A DNA stretch of 64,000 nucleotides from Ptiloglossa arizonensis (Eukaryota; Arthropoda; Insecta; Hymenoptera; Colletidae). This document shows, in pieces, positions 1-12,276 of this stretch. Within the stretch, counting starts at the first letter, position 1; every line of letters begins with the position of its first letter. The notes under the pieces were generated by a model. The model made no database searches, was not told the origin of the DNA, and saw only the letters and a program-made list of their open reading frames with translations. Location of the stretch: positions 2,875,029-2,939,028 of the forward strand of contig NC_135061.1 in assembly GCF_051014685.1 (NCBI RefSeq). The letters are read 5' to 3'. Made by a program: the position numbers and the translations under genes.

Positions 1-92
1 TCTAGATAACGCTTGTCAAGTTTCAGATCAGTCGGTTTAAAGTTTTAAAAATAGCGGGAAATTCAAATCGACCGGTGACGATCGGGACACCG
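1..92 (-). mobile_element. MITE family A, terminal fragment cut by the window edge
   Basis: It ends ATTCAAATCGACCGGTGACG followed by ATCGGGACACC, the right terminal repeat of family A. Upstream words GTCAAGTTTCAGATC and AAAAATAGCGGGAAATTC match the other copies. Confidence 0.8.
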
Positions 93-1802
93 TTTACTTC
101 GTTCCCAATTGCACTTTTAGGTTTCACGGAATGTATTGACGTTCGAGCGGTGAATGTTACTCGCGTTATTAACAATGAAACGATAGATTCGATAAACTTG
201 CAGAAAAATTCGCAAGCTTCGTTCAATTTGCATTACCCAAGGAGAGAGAGAGAGAGATATATTGTAATTCTGGTGTTTCGATGCAAGCGTAGCCCTCGTG
301 TACAGTTACGAAGGACATTAGCTACCTAGCGGCACGTGTTTCGGCTGCGTTTATGAATTAATTGTCGGTGCGCAGAAGGTGGCCCGATTAGAGCCATAAA
401 CTATGTACATTGCCATTCAAAAGTTTCGAGTACCCTTCGATCTTTGAACCGTAACAAACTTACCTTTTTTTTTTCTCTATATTCGAAAGTAAACATACCA
501 ACGAGTCGACAAATCTACACGAAACACGTTTCTGTAAACATATTCGCACGTGTTTATACAACGTGTTAGTACAATCTTTCGAAAAATAAAACGACGAACC
601 TAAAGCTCCCTTTCTTGTCGAAACTCATTCAACAACCCATCACACACGTACGAACGTACGTTGAAAAATTGAAGAAAAATTTCCCTTCGATACTCGCGAT
701 GTGAAAATTCATTCGTGATAATTTACCTCGATTGGAACGTGTTCGTTCCTCTTTCGTAAAGCAGTTACCTAAAAATCTACCTCCCCTCCCCCCGAATTAA
801 CCAAATTTTCTCCAGTTAAGGGTACACATTCCGAAACATCGGTTTATTTCTTTTAGCTTCGAGGGAACGCCGCTGGCTATTTACGCAGAAGTTTACTTCA
901 AACTCGCGTATGCTCTGGCCTCTCTCAGTTTCGTTGGAAACTCATTAGAAGATTAACGGGAGCAATTACGTCGAAACAGCCGCGTTACGAGTCTATCGGC
1001 AAAACAGATTCGAACAGCCACAGGACAGTGTAAACACTCGCTCCAATCCGTCGACAATTTTCCTTACGGTTTTACCGTTTTCCATCGGGGGTTACCTTCG
1101 CTTTGCGAATTTATCGTTCCTCGCCGCATCGAGCGTCAACGTAAATCGTGCTTCAATGACCCAAAATAAACTTCACCCTTCGTACACTCGAGGGCTCGAT
1201 GTCTACCGCATCGTGGCCATAATTTAGCGGTAACCAATATCGCTAACCAAGGACCGGCACGAAATTGCGTTCCGAAGATAACGCGACAATTTGTAAACTT
1301 CCAGAGGATTCTTCCGCTATCGTCTCCGCAACACTCGTTATCCTAATCTGTCTCGTGTCTGTTATCGTTCCTTTCTCTTCTCCGCAACGTTGAACTTTAA
1401 TCACGCGGAAAACATGTCGGTGTATACTGCCCCTGCTGCGAGTTCAACGATTCGAGAGCCGGGACAACTTTCGGGTATTTTTCCAAACATCTCGTGGATA
1501 AGATTTTCAAATTACTTTCGAGTGAATTTCGAGAGTAATTTACGCAAGGGATATTCAAAGGGATTGTGTCGTATTGGATACGTGTGCGTAACTTTAACGC
1601 GGAGAAAAATATTTACAATTAAATAAGATTATTGTTCCTCGAGAAGTTACGTTTCAACTGTGACATTGTTCTCGAGTCGTATTGTACAGGTAACCTTTAT
1701 CTACCTTGAATCACGTGGGGTACGAGATATACTGTCTCGAAGTTTTAATATTTTCTAACCAGTTTTTAAGCAGCTCGACGAGAAAGTTATAGATGGAACG
1801 AC
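93..1802. other. Single-copy non-coding DNA
   Basis: AT-rich with many CpG and TCGA words. Open frames are short (78 residues at 1390) and show no family pattern. I see nothing else. Confidence 0.5.
241..258. repeat. (GA)n microsatellite
   Basis: GGAGAGAGAGAGAGAG at 241-256, running into ATATATT. Confidence 0.8.
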
Positions 1803-2308
1803 GAATTGTCAAAAATAGTGATTTTTCGTTAGTTTATTACGTATAGGCGCTATTCGAAAATCATCATCGAGAAGGTTATGGAACTTCGAAGCTACGGATC
1901 TCGACGATCCTAAGCAACGCTCGTATTTGGAGAAAATTATCTTTGCCGGTTATTCAATTGTCAAAAATAGTGATTTTTCGTTAGTTTATCACGTATACGC
2001 GCCATTCGAAAATCATCATCGAAAGGTTATCGAACTTCAAAGCTACGGATCTTAAGCAACGACGATCCTAAAAAAATCTTATCTAAATCTCGTACGATTT
2101 ATTTGGAGAAAATTGTCTTTGCCGGTTATTCAATTGTCAAAAATAGTGATTTTTCGTTAGTTTATCACGTATACGCGCCATTCGAAAATCATCATCGAAA
2201 GGTTATCGAACTTCAAAGCTACGGATCTTAAGCAACGACGATCCTAAAAAAATCTTATCTAAATCTCGTACGATTTATTTGGAGAAAATTGTCTTCGCCG
2301 GTCAATTA
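1803..2308. repeat. Tandem repeat, 152- and 176-bp units
   Basis: ATTGTCAAAAATAGTGATTT recurs at 1805, 1957 and 2133. The second and third copies are nearly identical. The first lacks a 24-bp insert containing AAAAAATCTTATCTAAATCT. Confidence 0.8.
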
Positions 2309-2690
2309 TTACTCGAATACGTGTAAGTTGGTTTCCATCGAACTGGAGATCGATCGTGCTCATAATTCAGTTCAGTTAGGAAGCTAGTCAGTTAATATCC
2401 GAAACATTCCGGTTTCGTACTAGTAGTGAGCAATCAAGCTTAAGTGCACATTTATACGACAGCCGGATACGCTAAACAGCGAACCATTTATTCCACGGAG
2501 TGACAAATAAACCAATTATTAAAACGAATGTCTGTAACATTCGTTCGAAATATGTACAATACGTCATAAAATCTAGTATTTGCGAAACAGTTATTCAATT
2601 TCGCATAAGTATTCGTTTAAGCATTATTAGATGTATTCAATTTAACACGTTTACGGTGAACAAGAAAATATCTGATATCATAATTTCTAA

Positions 2691-3163
2691 ACTTTCTTGG
2701 ATAAAAATATAGCGCGTTGTACGAAAAATAACAAACAATTCGCGCGTAGAGTAGAACGATCGATACGTTAAAGTTTCTATTGAAAATGTTTCACAAAGTA
2801 TTTATTTTTCGAACGTCTAATAGTAATTAGACGTAATAGAACGATGAGAAGAGTTGATCGATTTGAAAAAATATACACACATTTGTGAAACTCGTTTAAA
2901 GAGCAAGGGTGAACGTTCTAGATCGAGAGACTTTCTTGGATAAAAATATAGCGCGTTGTATGAAAAATAACAATCAATTCTCGCGTAGAATAGAACGATC
3001 GATACGTTAAAGTTTCTATTGAAAATATTTCACAAAGTATTTGTTTTTCGAACGTCTAATAGTTTTACGGGGAGAATAACGAGAAAAGTCGATCGATTTG
3101 AAAAAATATACACACGTTTGTGAAACTCGTTTAAAGTGCAAGGGTGAACGTTCTAGATCGAGA
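2691..3163. repeat. Tandem duplication, 239-bp unit
   Basis: ACTTTCTTGGATAAAAATAT at 2691 recurs at 2930. Both copies end in GGTGAACGTTCTAGATCGAG. A small indel near AATTAGACGTAATAG distinguishes them. Confidence 0.8.
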
Positions 3164-3604
3164 GTGAGCGAAACCGAGCAACACGAGCGAGACTCGCATT
3201 ACATGCACTCGGTACGCGGGTCGTTCATGCTGAACGAACATAAACAGTGCGTCGGGTCGCTATTCTTTTTAATTCTCGCGTTTCCTAAACGATGTTATCC
3301 TACACCCAACTACGCGACTGCGCGTCGCCATTACACCTATGAGGATACACGGCTCGTGTCGAGAATCTGTTACCGTTGATACTCACGTTTACAGACCGAA
3401 ATAACGTCAAACTATTCGAATTCCACGAAGAGATAAAATCGCCATTTAAACCCGCTTTCGAGGAAACCACGAGCCCGTGTTACGTCGTTTCGAAGCGAGA
3501 ACCACTAAACGGGGTGTCCCTCGCGCCACGATACTCTTCAGGATCGGATCGCTCGTGTCACACGTCCGATAACCCTAACCGAAGACAAATAATTTCGTTC
3601 TACC
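3164..3604. other. CpG-rich single-copy DNA before a MITE
   Basis: Higher CpG (GGTACGCGGGTCGTTC, ACTGCGCGTCGCC). Two unrelated frames of 84-93 residues lack recognisable domains. Confidence 0.4.
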
Positions 3605-4000
3605 GTCCCAATCGTCACCGGTCGATTTGAATGTCGCGTTACTTTTGAAACTTCGAACCGATTAACTTGAAACTTGAATAGATAGATATCTATTTAGTTT
3701 AGATTGAACTGAATAGATTCCCATCTAACTAGATGGAAAATTAATCGTGGAAAAATACGTGGTGGAAAAATACGTGAAAATTATTCAGACGTGTAACGAA
3801 AAATTGCGATCGTGCGAGAACATGGTGGACAATTTTGGGAAAGATCAGTTGTCTGTAAAAGAAAGGTATTTATAAGGTATCTTGTTTCGTTATTAACTCC
3901 AGAGTTTGTACTTTTAAATGAGAAGATAAATATCAAGATTACTCGAACCGTTTAAGTTTTATTTAAAAAGTAAATCGACCGTTGACGGTTGGGACACCCT
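3605..4000 (+). mobile_element. MITE family A, near full length
   Basis: The left end GTCCCAATCGTCACCGGTCG and right end CGACCGTTGACGGTTGGGAC form the inverted terminal repeats. Internal words GAAACTTGAA, AAATTAATCGTGG and TATCAAGATTACTCGAACCG match the family. The right end has been amplified into the adjacent tandem array. Confidence 0.8.
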
Positions 4001-4480
4001 ATAATTCACAATTATCGAGACCTTACGTTACCGATCTCGATCGTTCGTGGTTCCATATTCGATAACCGTGAGCAGAAACGTATAATCTGACTCGAGTTCA
4101 CTTTTAAACAAGAAGATAAATATCAAGATTACTCGAACCGTTTAAGTTTTATTTAAAAAGTAAATCGACCGTTGACGATTGGGACACTCTACAATTCTCA
4201 ATTATCGAGACCTTGCGTCACCGATCTCGATCGTTCGTGGTTCCATATTCGATAACCGTGAGCAGAAACGTATAATCTGACTCGAGTTCATTTTTAAACA
4301 AGAAGATAAATATCAAGATTACTCGAACCGTTTAAGTTTTATTTAAAAAGTAAATCGACTGTTGACGATTGGGACACTCTACAATTCTCAATTATCGAGA
4401 CCTTGCGTCACCGCTCCCGATCGTTCGTGGTTCCATATTCGATAACCGTGAACAGAAACGTCTAATCCGACTCGAGTTCA
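3911..4480. repeat. 190-bp tandem array, three copies, seeded by a MITE end
   Basis: AGAAGATAAATATCAAGATT recurs at 3921, 4111 and 4301. Each unit holds the last about 95 bp of MITE family A plus about 95 bp of its downstream flank (TTCGTGGTTCCATATTCGAT). The terminal TIR half is therefore repeated three times. Confidence 0.85.
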
Positions 4481-5052
4481 CAATTATCGATGTGTTACGG
4501 AAAACGATACAATCGCCGGCTAAAATTCACCGACTCTGACCGATCCCAACGATCGAATAATTTTCCCAACGTGTATTTGAGATTCGGTGCAAACAACCTG
4601 GGCAAACTCGCGCCACCAGATGTCGCGGTTCCCGCTTATTTACAGAGCATTCCTCAAATTCCATCGTCTCCTTTCTTGATACCGTAAGCAACGAGAATTC
4701 TCGCTGCGCTATTTACATCGAAATCGTTTCACCCTTTACGTTTCGCGTCTTGTCGTTGGTCCGTGTCACATCGTCGAGAACGATACTAATGGTCGAGCCA
4801 CAGGTACAAAGGTTTCCGTACACGTCTACGGGGTGGCGAGGGGGTCGGTTGGTATAGGGAAGAATGCGATGTAAAAGGTACACTTCCGCGGAAGTTTCCC
4901 TCGGGAAGACGACGGTCGCCATTACGTGTTCCAGACGTAACATCGTTTTCATCCCTCTCTCCCTTCGTTGGGTTTTCTTGTTCCCTCTTGCATGCAATTT
5001 TCTGCATCCGTCGGAATTTTACGACTGCGAGAGGTTACGAGGGTAATACGCT
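4481..5052. other. Unassigned mixed-composition DNA
   Basis: Opposite-strand frames of 60-94 residues overlap one another over 4713-5046, which argues against any being real. I see no motif. Confidence 0.4.
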
Positions 5053-5156
5053 TCTTTTCTCTCTCTCTCTCTCTCTCTCTTTCTCCTTGTATTTTTTTCT
5101 TTTTCTATTTTTGCAATTTTTTTTCCTTTTTCTCCTTCTTTCTTTTTTCGCTTTCA
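5053..5156. repeat. (CT)n and polypyrimidine tract
   Basis: CTTTTCTCTCTCTCTCTCTC followed by about 80 bp of T and C with few purines. Confidence 0.8.
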
Positions 5157-5576
5157 TTCGCGCGAAGGACAAGAAGAGGACGGAACGCGAAAAATGCACG
5201 CGCGCGTGCGCGCGACCTAACCTCTTTGGGTAACGCGGAGAGGTGCACGCGATAATTACGGCTGGCTGGTGCGTAGAAACGGACGGTGAAGTATCATTCG
5301 GCGCATGGTGCCGGTTAATGCGCGTAGATACACTTTTATTTGAGAAAATTAAGACGCGCTTGTTACTCCGTGTTCCCGGCTGTCGCTCCTTGTGTTACGC
5401 TGCCCCCTTTGTGTCGCGCTCGCGACGAGGGTGCTTCGTTCTCAACGTTTAGACTTCGTTTCGCACGTGACATGCCACCCGTTCAAATTGCTTGTACAGG
5501 AAGGAACGAACACTCGAGTCTTCTGAAATGTTGGCTCGTCTGGCCTACGATTTGCGAACGCGCGAAATTCGACGCG
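5157..5576. other. CpG-rich unassigned stretch
   Basis: It contains ACGCGCGCGTGCGCGCGACC and other CpG clusters after the polypyrimidine tract. It could be regulatory, but no core promoter was recognised. Confidence 0.35.
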
Positions 5577-5952
5577 CGAGAATTACGAATTTTGAAAATT
5601 GAGTCTGGGAGGGGGTAAATAGAAGTTCAAGGTGTGTCTTTGTTTGTTTCTTTTCGATAACAGTTCCTTATTGCCAAAGTAAATTTGGCAACGTGAATCA
5701 CTTCGAAAGTAAATTTTTCTAAATTTTCAAAAGTAATCCTTTCCGAGAAGATTCTGAATTAATCCGAGAATTACGAATTTTGAAAATTGAGACTAGGAGG
5801 GGGTAGAGAGAAGTTCAAGGTGTGTCTTTGTTTGTTTCTTTTCGATAATAGTTTCTTATTGCCAAAGTAAATTTGACAACGTGAATCACTTCGAAAGTAA
5901 ATTTTTCTAAATTTTCGAAAGTAATCCTTTCCGAGAAGATTCTGAATTAATA
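5577..5952. repeat. Tandem duplication, 188-bp unit, two copies
   Basis: GAATTACGAATTTTGAAAAT recurs at 188 bp, and GTGTGTCTTTGTTTGTTTCT and CTTTCCGAGAAGATTCTGAA repeat in the same order. The duplication ends where the mariner relic begins. Confidence 0.8.
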
Positions 5953-6250
5953 CTCGTTCCTCGCAGACGTTAATCGTTTCGAATCCCTTCGAATGGGGAA
6001 AAAAAATTAATTCACGCGAAATGTTTAATATCCTGATAATATCCTTTGTCCTAGGGAATATTTTCAATGAACGCGGACACATCGATACCATTAATCTTAA
6101 TTAACTTTCCTTTCCGTTCTTTATCCTCAGACCTGAAATCATCACTTCTGAACTTCTTAAGCCATTTTGGAATAATGCGTTCATTAATCATATTGTCACC
6201 GTACACATCATAAATATTTTTGTTCCTTCTATCGTCTTTTCTCCCTTCTC
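5953..6250 (-). pseudogene. Mariner transposase relic (N-terminal DNA-binding domain)
   Basis: In the minus-strand frame across 6051-6235, residues read VYGDNMINERIIPKWLKKFR and then a basic, acidic-tipped stretch ending SAFIENIP. This matches the helix-turn-helix region of mariner (mellifera/SETMAR-like) transposases, where a VYG..-ER...KW..RF..GDF..ED..R.GRP pattern leads to ALIE..P. The frame stops after IENIP, and the next frame continues with family-like residues (RTKDIIRILNISR) down to about 5953. A single-base frameshift near 6054 therefore breaks it. The catalytic DD(34)D part is absent: sequence below 5953 is a tandem duplication unrelated to the transposase. An SLPREGRK stretch upstream belongs to the local duplication. 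Non-functional. Confidence 0.7.
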
Positions 6251-7107
6251 GGGGCAAACTGTTGTTAAATGACAAGGATGAATGTTTCTACAATTTATAT
6301 TCAGACTTTACCTTTCCAATATTAAATCTGATCTCATTGATGTAATCTTCGAAACGATCTAACAAAAATTACTTCTTCCAAACATAAGAATCTACTTACT
6401 ACCAAATATTCAGCACCATCTGGATCTCTGATACCGATAGAAATAAACACTTGGAGCACAACTAAAATTTATACTTACCATTACCTTTCACGTATATTCA
6501 TCGACTCATTAGTGTAACGTTAAAAAATATCAAAACACAGATCCAAAACTCCAGATCTCGATTGAACACTCTTCCAACGTAAACACACTCCATAAATTCA
6601 TTAGTGTTATTCTACTCGGAGTAATTGTTCCCAGAATACTTCTTCCAAGTATACGTTTTCTCCCTTCTCGGGGCAAACTGTTGTTAAATGACAAGGATGA
6701 ATGTTTCTCCAATTTATATTCAGACTTTACCTTTCCAATATTAAATCTGATGTTATTGATCTTACGTGCAGGTAATCTTCGAAACGATCTAACAAAAATT
6801 ACTTCCTCTAAGCATAAGAATCTACTTACTACCAAATATTCAGCACCATCTGGATCTCTGATACCGATAGAAATAAACACTTGGAGCACAACTAAAATTT
6901 ATACTTACCATTACCTTTCACGTATATTCATCGACTCATTAGTGTAACGTTAAAAAAATATCAAAACACAGATCTAAAACTCCAAAATCTCGATTGAACA
7001 TACGTAAACAACATACTTCCATCCTAAACACACTCCATAAATTCATTAGCGTTATTCTACTCGGATTAATTGTACCCAGAACACTTCTTCCAAGTGTACG
7101 TTTTCCA
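6240..7107. repeat. Tandem duplication, unit about 419 bp
   Basis: Two copies (6240-6659 and 6660-7107) share CTCCCTTCTCGGGGCAAACT, CAGCACCATCTGGATCTCTG and TTCATCGACTCATTAGTGTA at the same spacing. The left copy abuts the mariner relic. Minus-strand open frames inside contain an FISIGIRDPDGAEYLVV stretch. I could not assign it to a family, and its presence in both copies simply reflects the duplication. Confidence 0.75.
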
Positions 7108-7670
7108 CGAGTAACGAACAACGCATATTTCATCGAGCAATTTGTTAAAGAAGCGTACGTTTTCATTTTAACGAGGTTAGTTGCGATTTGTCCCAAACGA
7201 TGCCTTCATCTTGATCGTCCCGGGTCGGTGATGATCATTGCTGCGGAATGAGAATTTCGCACGCAATTCGTGCCGCTTATTTTTCTCCATTTAGCAGCAT
7301 CGTGTACGACTGTGGCCAGGAAAAATGATGGACATTTCCTTGGCTCGCGCTGAACCAGGTTTGCTCGTTATATCCCTAACTCGTTCCTCTATCCATCCTA
7401 CTTCTCTCTTTCCCGGTGTGGTACACGACTTACGGCCAAGTTCGTGCACGCCGCAACCTTCGACTCTTCGAAAACTGTGTTCGCTGGTTCAAGCTTTGAG
7501 AACTGGCAAGAATGGTGTCGCGACTCGTACACCAAGTATCGTCGAACAACTTGATGCAACTCGATACACCGTGTCGCTTGTGTCGCGATTTTCTGCGTGA
7601 AACGCTTAACCGGAAACAACCGGAGATTTCCAAGCACGTTCAACCGCTCGCGCTACAAATTGATCGAAAC
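7108..7670. other. Unassigned DNA between arrays
   Basis: Moderate GC, with overlapping frames on both strands (7325-7643) that mirror each other and show no domain. Confidence 0.4.
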
Positions 7671-8617
7671 TACGTAAACTCTTAATTGGCCAATGAAACT
7701 TGCAAAAACAAGCGAGTGAGTCTAACGTAGACACAGATTTGTGAATCGATCGGCTTTGACCGTTGTTAAGTAAGCGTGCTTGTATTTGTATCGTGAATTA
7801 CAAACTTTCGATTTGTTTTACTCTTAAATTATGCGTTTCATCGATATCGGTTCCCATCGTTCCGTAGGTGTCTTTTTCTCAGTGAATGGAATACTTTTGC
7901 AAATTTAATTTAAAAATAACCACTTTGTACTGTACGTAAACTCTTAATTGGCCAATGAAACTTGCAAAAACAAGCGAGTGAGTCTAACGTAGACACAGAT
8001 TTGTGAATCGATCGGCTTTGACCGTTGTTAAGTAAGCGTGCTTGTATTTGTATCGTGAATTACGAACTTTCGATTTGTTTCACTCTTAAATTATGCGTTT
8101 CATCGATATCGGTTCCCATCGTTCCGTAGGTGTCTTTTCCTCTGTGAATGGAATACTTTTGCAAATTTAATTTAAAAATAACCACTTTGTACTGTACGTA
8201 AACTCTGTCAATGAAACTTGCAAAAACAAGTGAGCGTTGTTAAGCAAACGTACTCGTATTTGTATCTTGAATTACGAACTTTCGATTTGTTTCACTCTTA
8301 AATTATGCGTTTCATCGATATCGGTTCCCATCGTTCCGTAGGTGTCTTTTTCTCAGTGAATGGAATACTTTTGCAAATTTAATTTAAAAATAACCACTTT
8401 GTACTGTACGTAAACTCTGTCAATGAAACTTGCAAAAACAAGTGAGCGTTGTTAAGCAAACGTACTCGTATTTGTATCTTGAATTACGAACTTTCGATTT
8501 GTTTCACTCTTAAATTATGCGTTTCATCGATATCGGTTCCCATCGTTCCGTAGGTGTCTTTTCCTCTGTGAATGGAATAGTTTTTCAAATTTAATTAAAA
8601 AATAACCACTTTGTACC
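7671..8617. repeat. Tandem array of four 212/262-bp units
   Basis: TACGTAAACTCT begins units at 7671, 7933, 8195 and 8407. Units one and two carry an extra about 50 bp (GAGTCTAACGTAGACACAGA) lost from units three and four, which suggests deletion in one unit followed by its duplication. Confidence 0.85.
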
Positions 8618-10189
8618 AGTGGAGAGCTTATAAGGTATTCCAGCGGTGAACTACTAGATTCCCGCGTGTCTACTTAAGGGTTAAAATCCTTCCGTGCTTC
8701 GAGTTGAGTACCTCGTACCATTACATCCGCCGTACCACGACCGATACCTCGGAAGTTCGGAGCACAGTAGTTCTCGTTTCAACCCTTTCGTTCATGGCGT
8801 GTTAAATTCAACACATTGAATACCGTATGTTCTCGAGCCGAGTGGTGAGCAATACGCTCGTTGCTTACGACGTTTCGTACACGTACGAAAAATCGCGAAA
8901 AAAATAATATCTCTCGGTTCCTTTCACGTGTGAACACAGCTTCACGTGTCGTGTGTTTCCTGGGATATCACGAAGACTGAATTTTTTAAATAGCACTCTC
9001 GATCTACGTAGACATCCGTATACATTCGTATACCGGATAAAGGAATTCATTTCTTTCGCGTTTCCCTTGCAATCTTGAGAATACTCTGCTGAGAGTGTTG
9101 TGGAGAAATTCGAAAAATTAACAATCTTATAGCGATTTCGTGCACAACTCTACGCGCTGAACTTTAACGATGTTTTTCTCGAAATTCTATTTGTGAATTT
9201 TCTTATTTTTTTTTTACTTTGATGAGAGTCACATCTTTCGGATATTTTTGTTCAGGATAACCAAAACGAGAGTTATAGCGTCAAATATGAACACGAGTTC
9301 TTTTGTACTTCAAAATGACAATCGTCACTTTTTAAATAAAATTCAAACGGTTTAAGTAATCTTTTACTTAACTTGCGCGCGTTTTTTCACCACGTATTTT
9401 TCCAAGATTAATTTCCCATCCATCTAGATAACGCGTGTCAAGTTTCAGATCGATCGGTTCGAAGTTTTAAAAATAGCGCGAAATTCAAATCGACCGGCGA
9501 TGATTGGGACACACTGTATTCGTACTTGACAAATTTCCTACAACTTGGCAAAGTTAATGCCAAGTTAATGCCAACTTGGCATGCTAAATATATACGCAAT
9601 GGTTTGAATTGTTATGCTTGATAGATTTCCCGAGAAACAAAATTTGAAGGCTTCGAATCGAGCAGAGCTCCGAATTTGTGGAATATCGCAATATTTCATT
9701 TGATACTGTGGCTTTCAGAGCTTCCATCGTCGTTTTGGAAAAGCCTCGAGCAATATCATTTGGAAGAGCCGGGGCTGTGAAGGTCTCCAATAACTCATTA
9801 TTACAATATTAACTGGAACGCTGCCTAATTAAGCCAGGCAGTGAAGCTCATAACGTCATAATTGCGCTTCCATCAAACTATACAATTATCTAATGTAATT
9901 TACCTTTCATTGTGTAATAAATATACCCGTTGCTAGTTTCCACCATTATCAAAACACGTAACAGTCGTATCGCTGCGCTCAAGATACACAATACTACGCG
10001 CAGCGACGTCAACGGTTGTTAATTATGTCTGGTAACGTTCTCACGTTAGAAAATTAACGAAATTTTTCCACCGTGTGAATCGTAACGTTGCACAAAATAC
10101 TAATTCGATTTGTATTAACACGTTTCGTTTTACGCTTACTATTAATGTAGAGGCTTGCAGCTGCGTTTTATGGCGGGACCGTGCTTCGA
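8618..10189. other. Mostly single-copy DNA around a MITE fragment
   Basis: It contains a small inverted repeat GCCAAGTTAATGCCAACTTG near 9556. Apart from the MITE piece at 9311-9513 I see nothing. Confidence 0.4.
9311..9513 (-). mobile_element. MITE family A, 5'-deleted copy
   Basis: It begins inside a terminal-repeat-like ATCGTCACTTTTTAAATAAA and ends CGACCGGCGATGATTGGGAC. The middle of the element is missing: the usual centre (GAGTTAATAATGGAAC and beyond) is absent. Confidence 0.7.
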
Positions 10190-11040
10190 GTTTGTTAGAG
10201 AAATTGTCCACATGGCTACGGCACGGGCCTGTCACCGAGGGTCAGTTTATTTGTTGTTCGACTCGAGGCACGGAGCAAGTGATGGCTATTTCCCGTCATA
10301 AAACACTGCAGGCACTTGGACAGGGACCCTCTGCATTGCCTGGCACGCGAGGCCCTAGCGCCGCTTGTTGCGTCATTCGGGATGCTGGAAAATTCCAGCC
10401 CAGGCCTGCAGGGGTTTGGACACCCTGTCTACGTCGCGACGCCCCCACCTAAGCCCATAGCGATGGGCATGTCTTAGATTCGGCGGGACTAGGACCCGTC
10501 GTAATTGGTCAGGCATTCGTCGCCACCCACCCTTCATTCAAGGGAGTAGGGCGAACCGAGGCGACGTTTGCACTGACCCGAGAAATCTTAGACTAGTGCA
10601 CAGAATACCACCAAGACAATAGAGCCAAGGGTCCACGACTAGAGTGTACAGAGTATCGCCAAGGGTTTACAGCCAGAGCGTACAGAGTACAGCTAAGAGA
10701 TCACGGTTAGAGTTTTGGCCTGAACGCACGGATCGACGTGTGAAGCTTCCTGCGTTAGTTCCCATAAAGAACTTGCACTCCTCGAGGGAATTACCAGCAA
10801 TCCCTCGAGCCTCCACGGAATCTTGGACCTTCGAGGAAGTTCGGCAGCCGGCTTGTGCATCCAGTGAGGCGCCGTGTGCGAGGACAACGCTCAACACCCC
10901 CCTGGACGTGAGAGCAGCAAGCGGCGGAGACCTCGAAGGCGGCATTACAACCTACATCGGTCCAGCCTAGCGGACAACGATCAACAACAGTTAGTCCTTC
11001 CAATGGGAAGGTGGTCCTTCGAGTAATCTATAGTCGGCAC
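10190..11040. other. GC-rich block of unknown origin
   Basis: Clearly richer in G and C than its surroundings, with CATTGCCTGGCACGCGAGGC and GACGCCCCCACCTAAGCCCA, a nested hairpin around CCCATAGCGATGGG, and short imprecise repeats (AGAGTGTACAGAGTA, AGAGCGTACAGAGTA). Open frames of 64-125 residues on both strands show no family match. A decayed retrotransposon LTR is a guess. I found no partner repeat in the window. Confidence 0.4.
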
Positions 11041-12240
11041 CCATCGTGCAAACACACTCAATGCTCGAAAGATCCTCGAGATCTACCACGAGCAGCTACA
11101 ATTAAGATTTTTAATAGATGTCATCTTTCTCGTTTCTTATCGATTCGTCGTTTGTAAGCTTGCAGCTGCATTTGTGTCCAGTTTATCGAATTTTTCAATC
11201 GACTCGAATGCGAAACCACGTCAACGAACGTGTCCTGTCTGGCGAATCAGTTTCTCTGAATTGCACCTGCTGTCTTGTTGAATGCAAATTGTACCGATGG
11301 GAGCTCGGTAGATCAGTCTTTCCGCATAGTTTCGGTCGAAATTCACTGTGCAGCTAATGTCGCGTGCACTCGTGGAAGTATCGTTAAGAAAATGTAACAC
11401 AGAGCACCGTCATAAGCATTAGCGGTATTAACATAACGTTTAAAGCTGTCGTCGTAACAGTCTCTGTTATATCACCGGAGAAACGCACGTGGTAAAAAGA
11501 TCTTGATGAATTGCATCCACCACTTTGCAATACAATCGCTTTGATGCATCGATTTAACGTTTCTTGACCGAGCGTGATGCACTTTTATACACCGTGCCTG
11601 TTTAAAATGGTTTGCATCTGCACCGCGTTCGTTCGCAGTCGAAACTTTCGAGTTATTGAAATTTCGTAAAATTATTCCCTATGCAGAGAAGCTTTAATTT
11701 AATATATAATATGCTGGGCTCTGGATTTCCTCGTGCACTTTTTCATTTAACATTCATCGTTCAATAATCACGAGGGATTGAAAAAATGAACAATTTTGAA
11801 CGAGTGCCTGTAGTATTATTTTATTATACCTCTTGGTACTGGCTGATCGTATCAATTAGCATTGAGTGATTCTTAGCTGTTAATTTAAATTTTCCTTTTT
11901 AATGTACGTATTTAATACAAAAAGAATAAAGTTGGAAAGTATCGTTATTAGTGTATGTTTAAATGTACCTACATTTTAAATAACTGTACAAGTTTCCTTG
12001 TTTTGTTTGGGTCCTCTTCAGTAACAATTAGAAGGAACGTAGCTTTGTTCCACAAAAAAGGCGAGAGGAAAAAAGCATGTAATTGCGTACACAAGAGGAA
12101 AAAAGGAGAGACAAATATTTTGTAGAAAATAGACGAGTAAAAAACAGAAAATAGTGTTCTTAAAATACCTTCTCCTTTTTGTTGTAGAATAAAATTATGC
12201 ATTATCTAATTGTTACCGAGGGGAACCGTAATAAAACGAA

Positions 12241-12241
12241 A

Positions 12242-12272
<31 letters not shown>

Positions 12273-12276
12273 TTTA
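12241..12276. repeat. (AT)n followed by poly-T
   Basis: ATATATATATATATATAT, then a run of about a dozen T. Confidence 0.85.
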
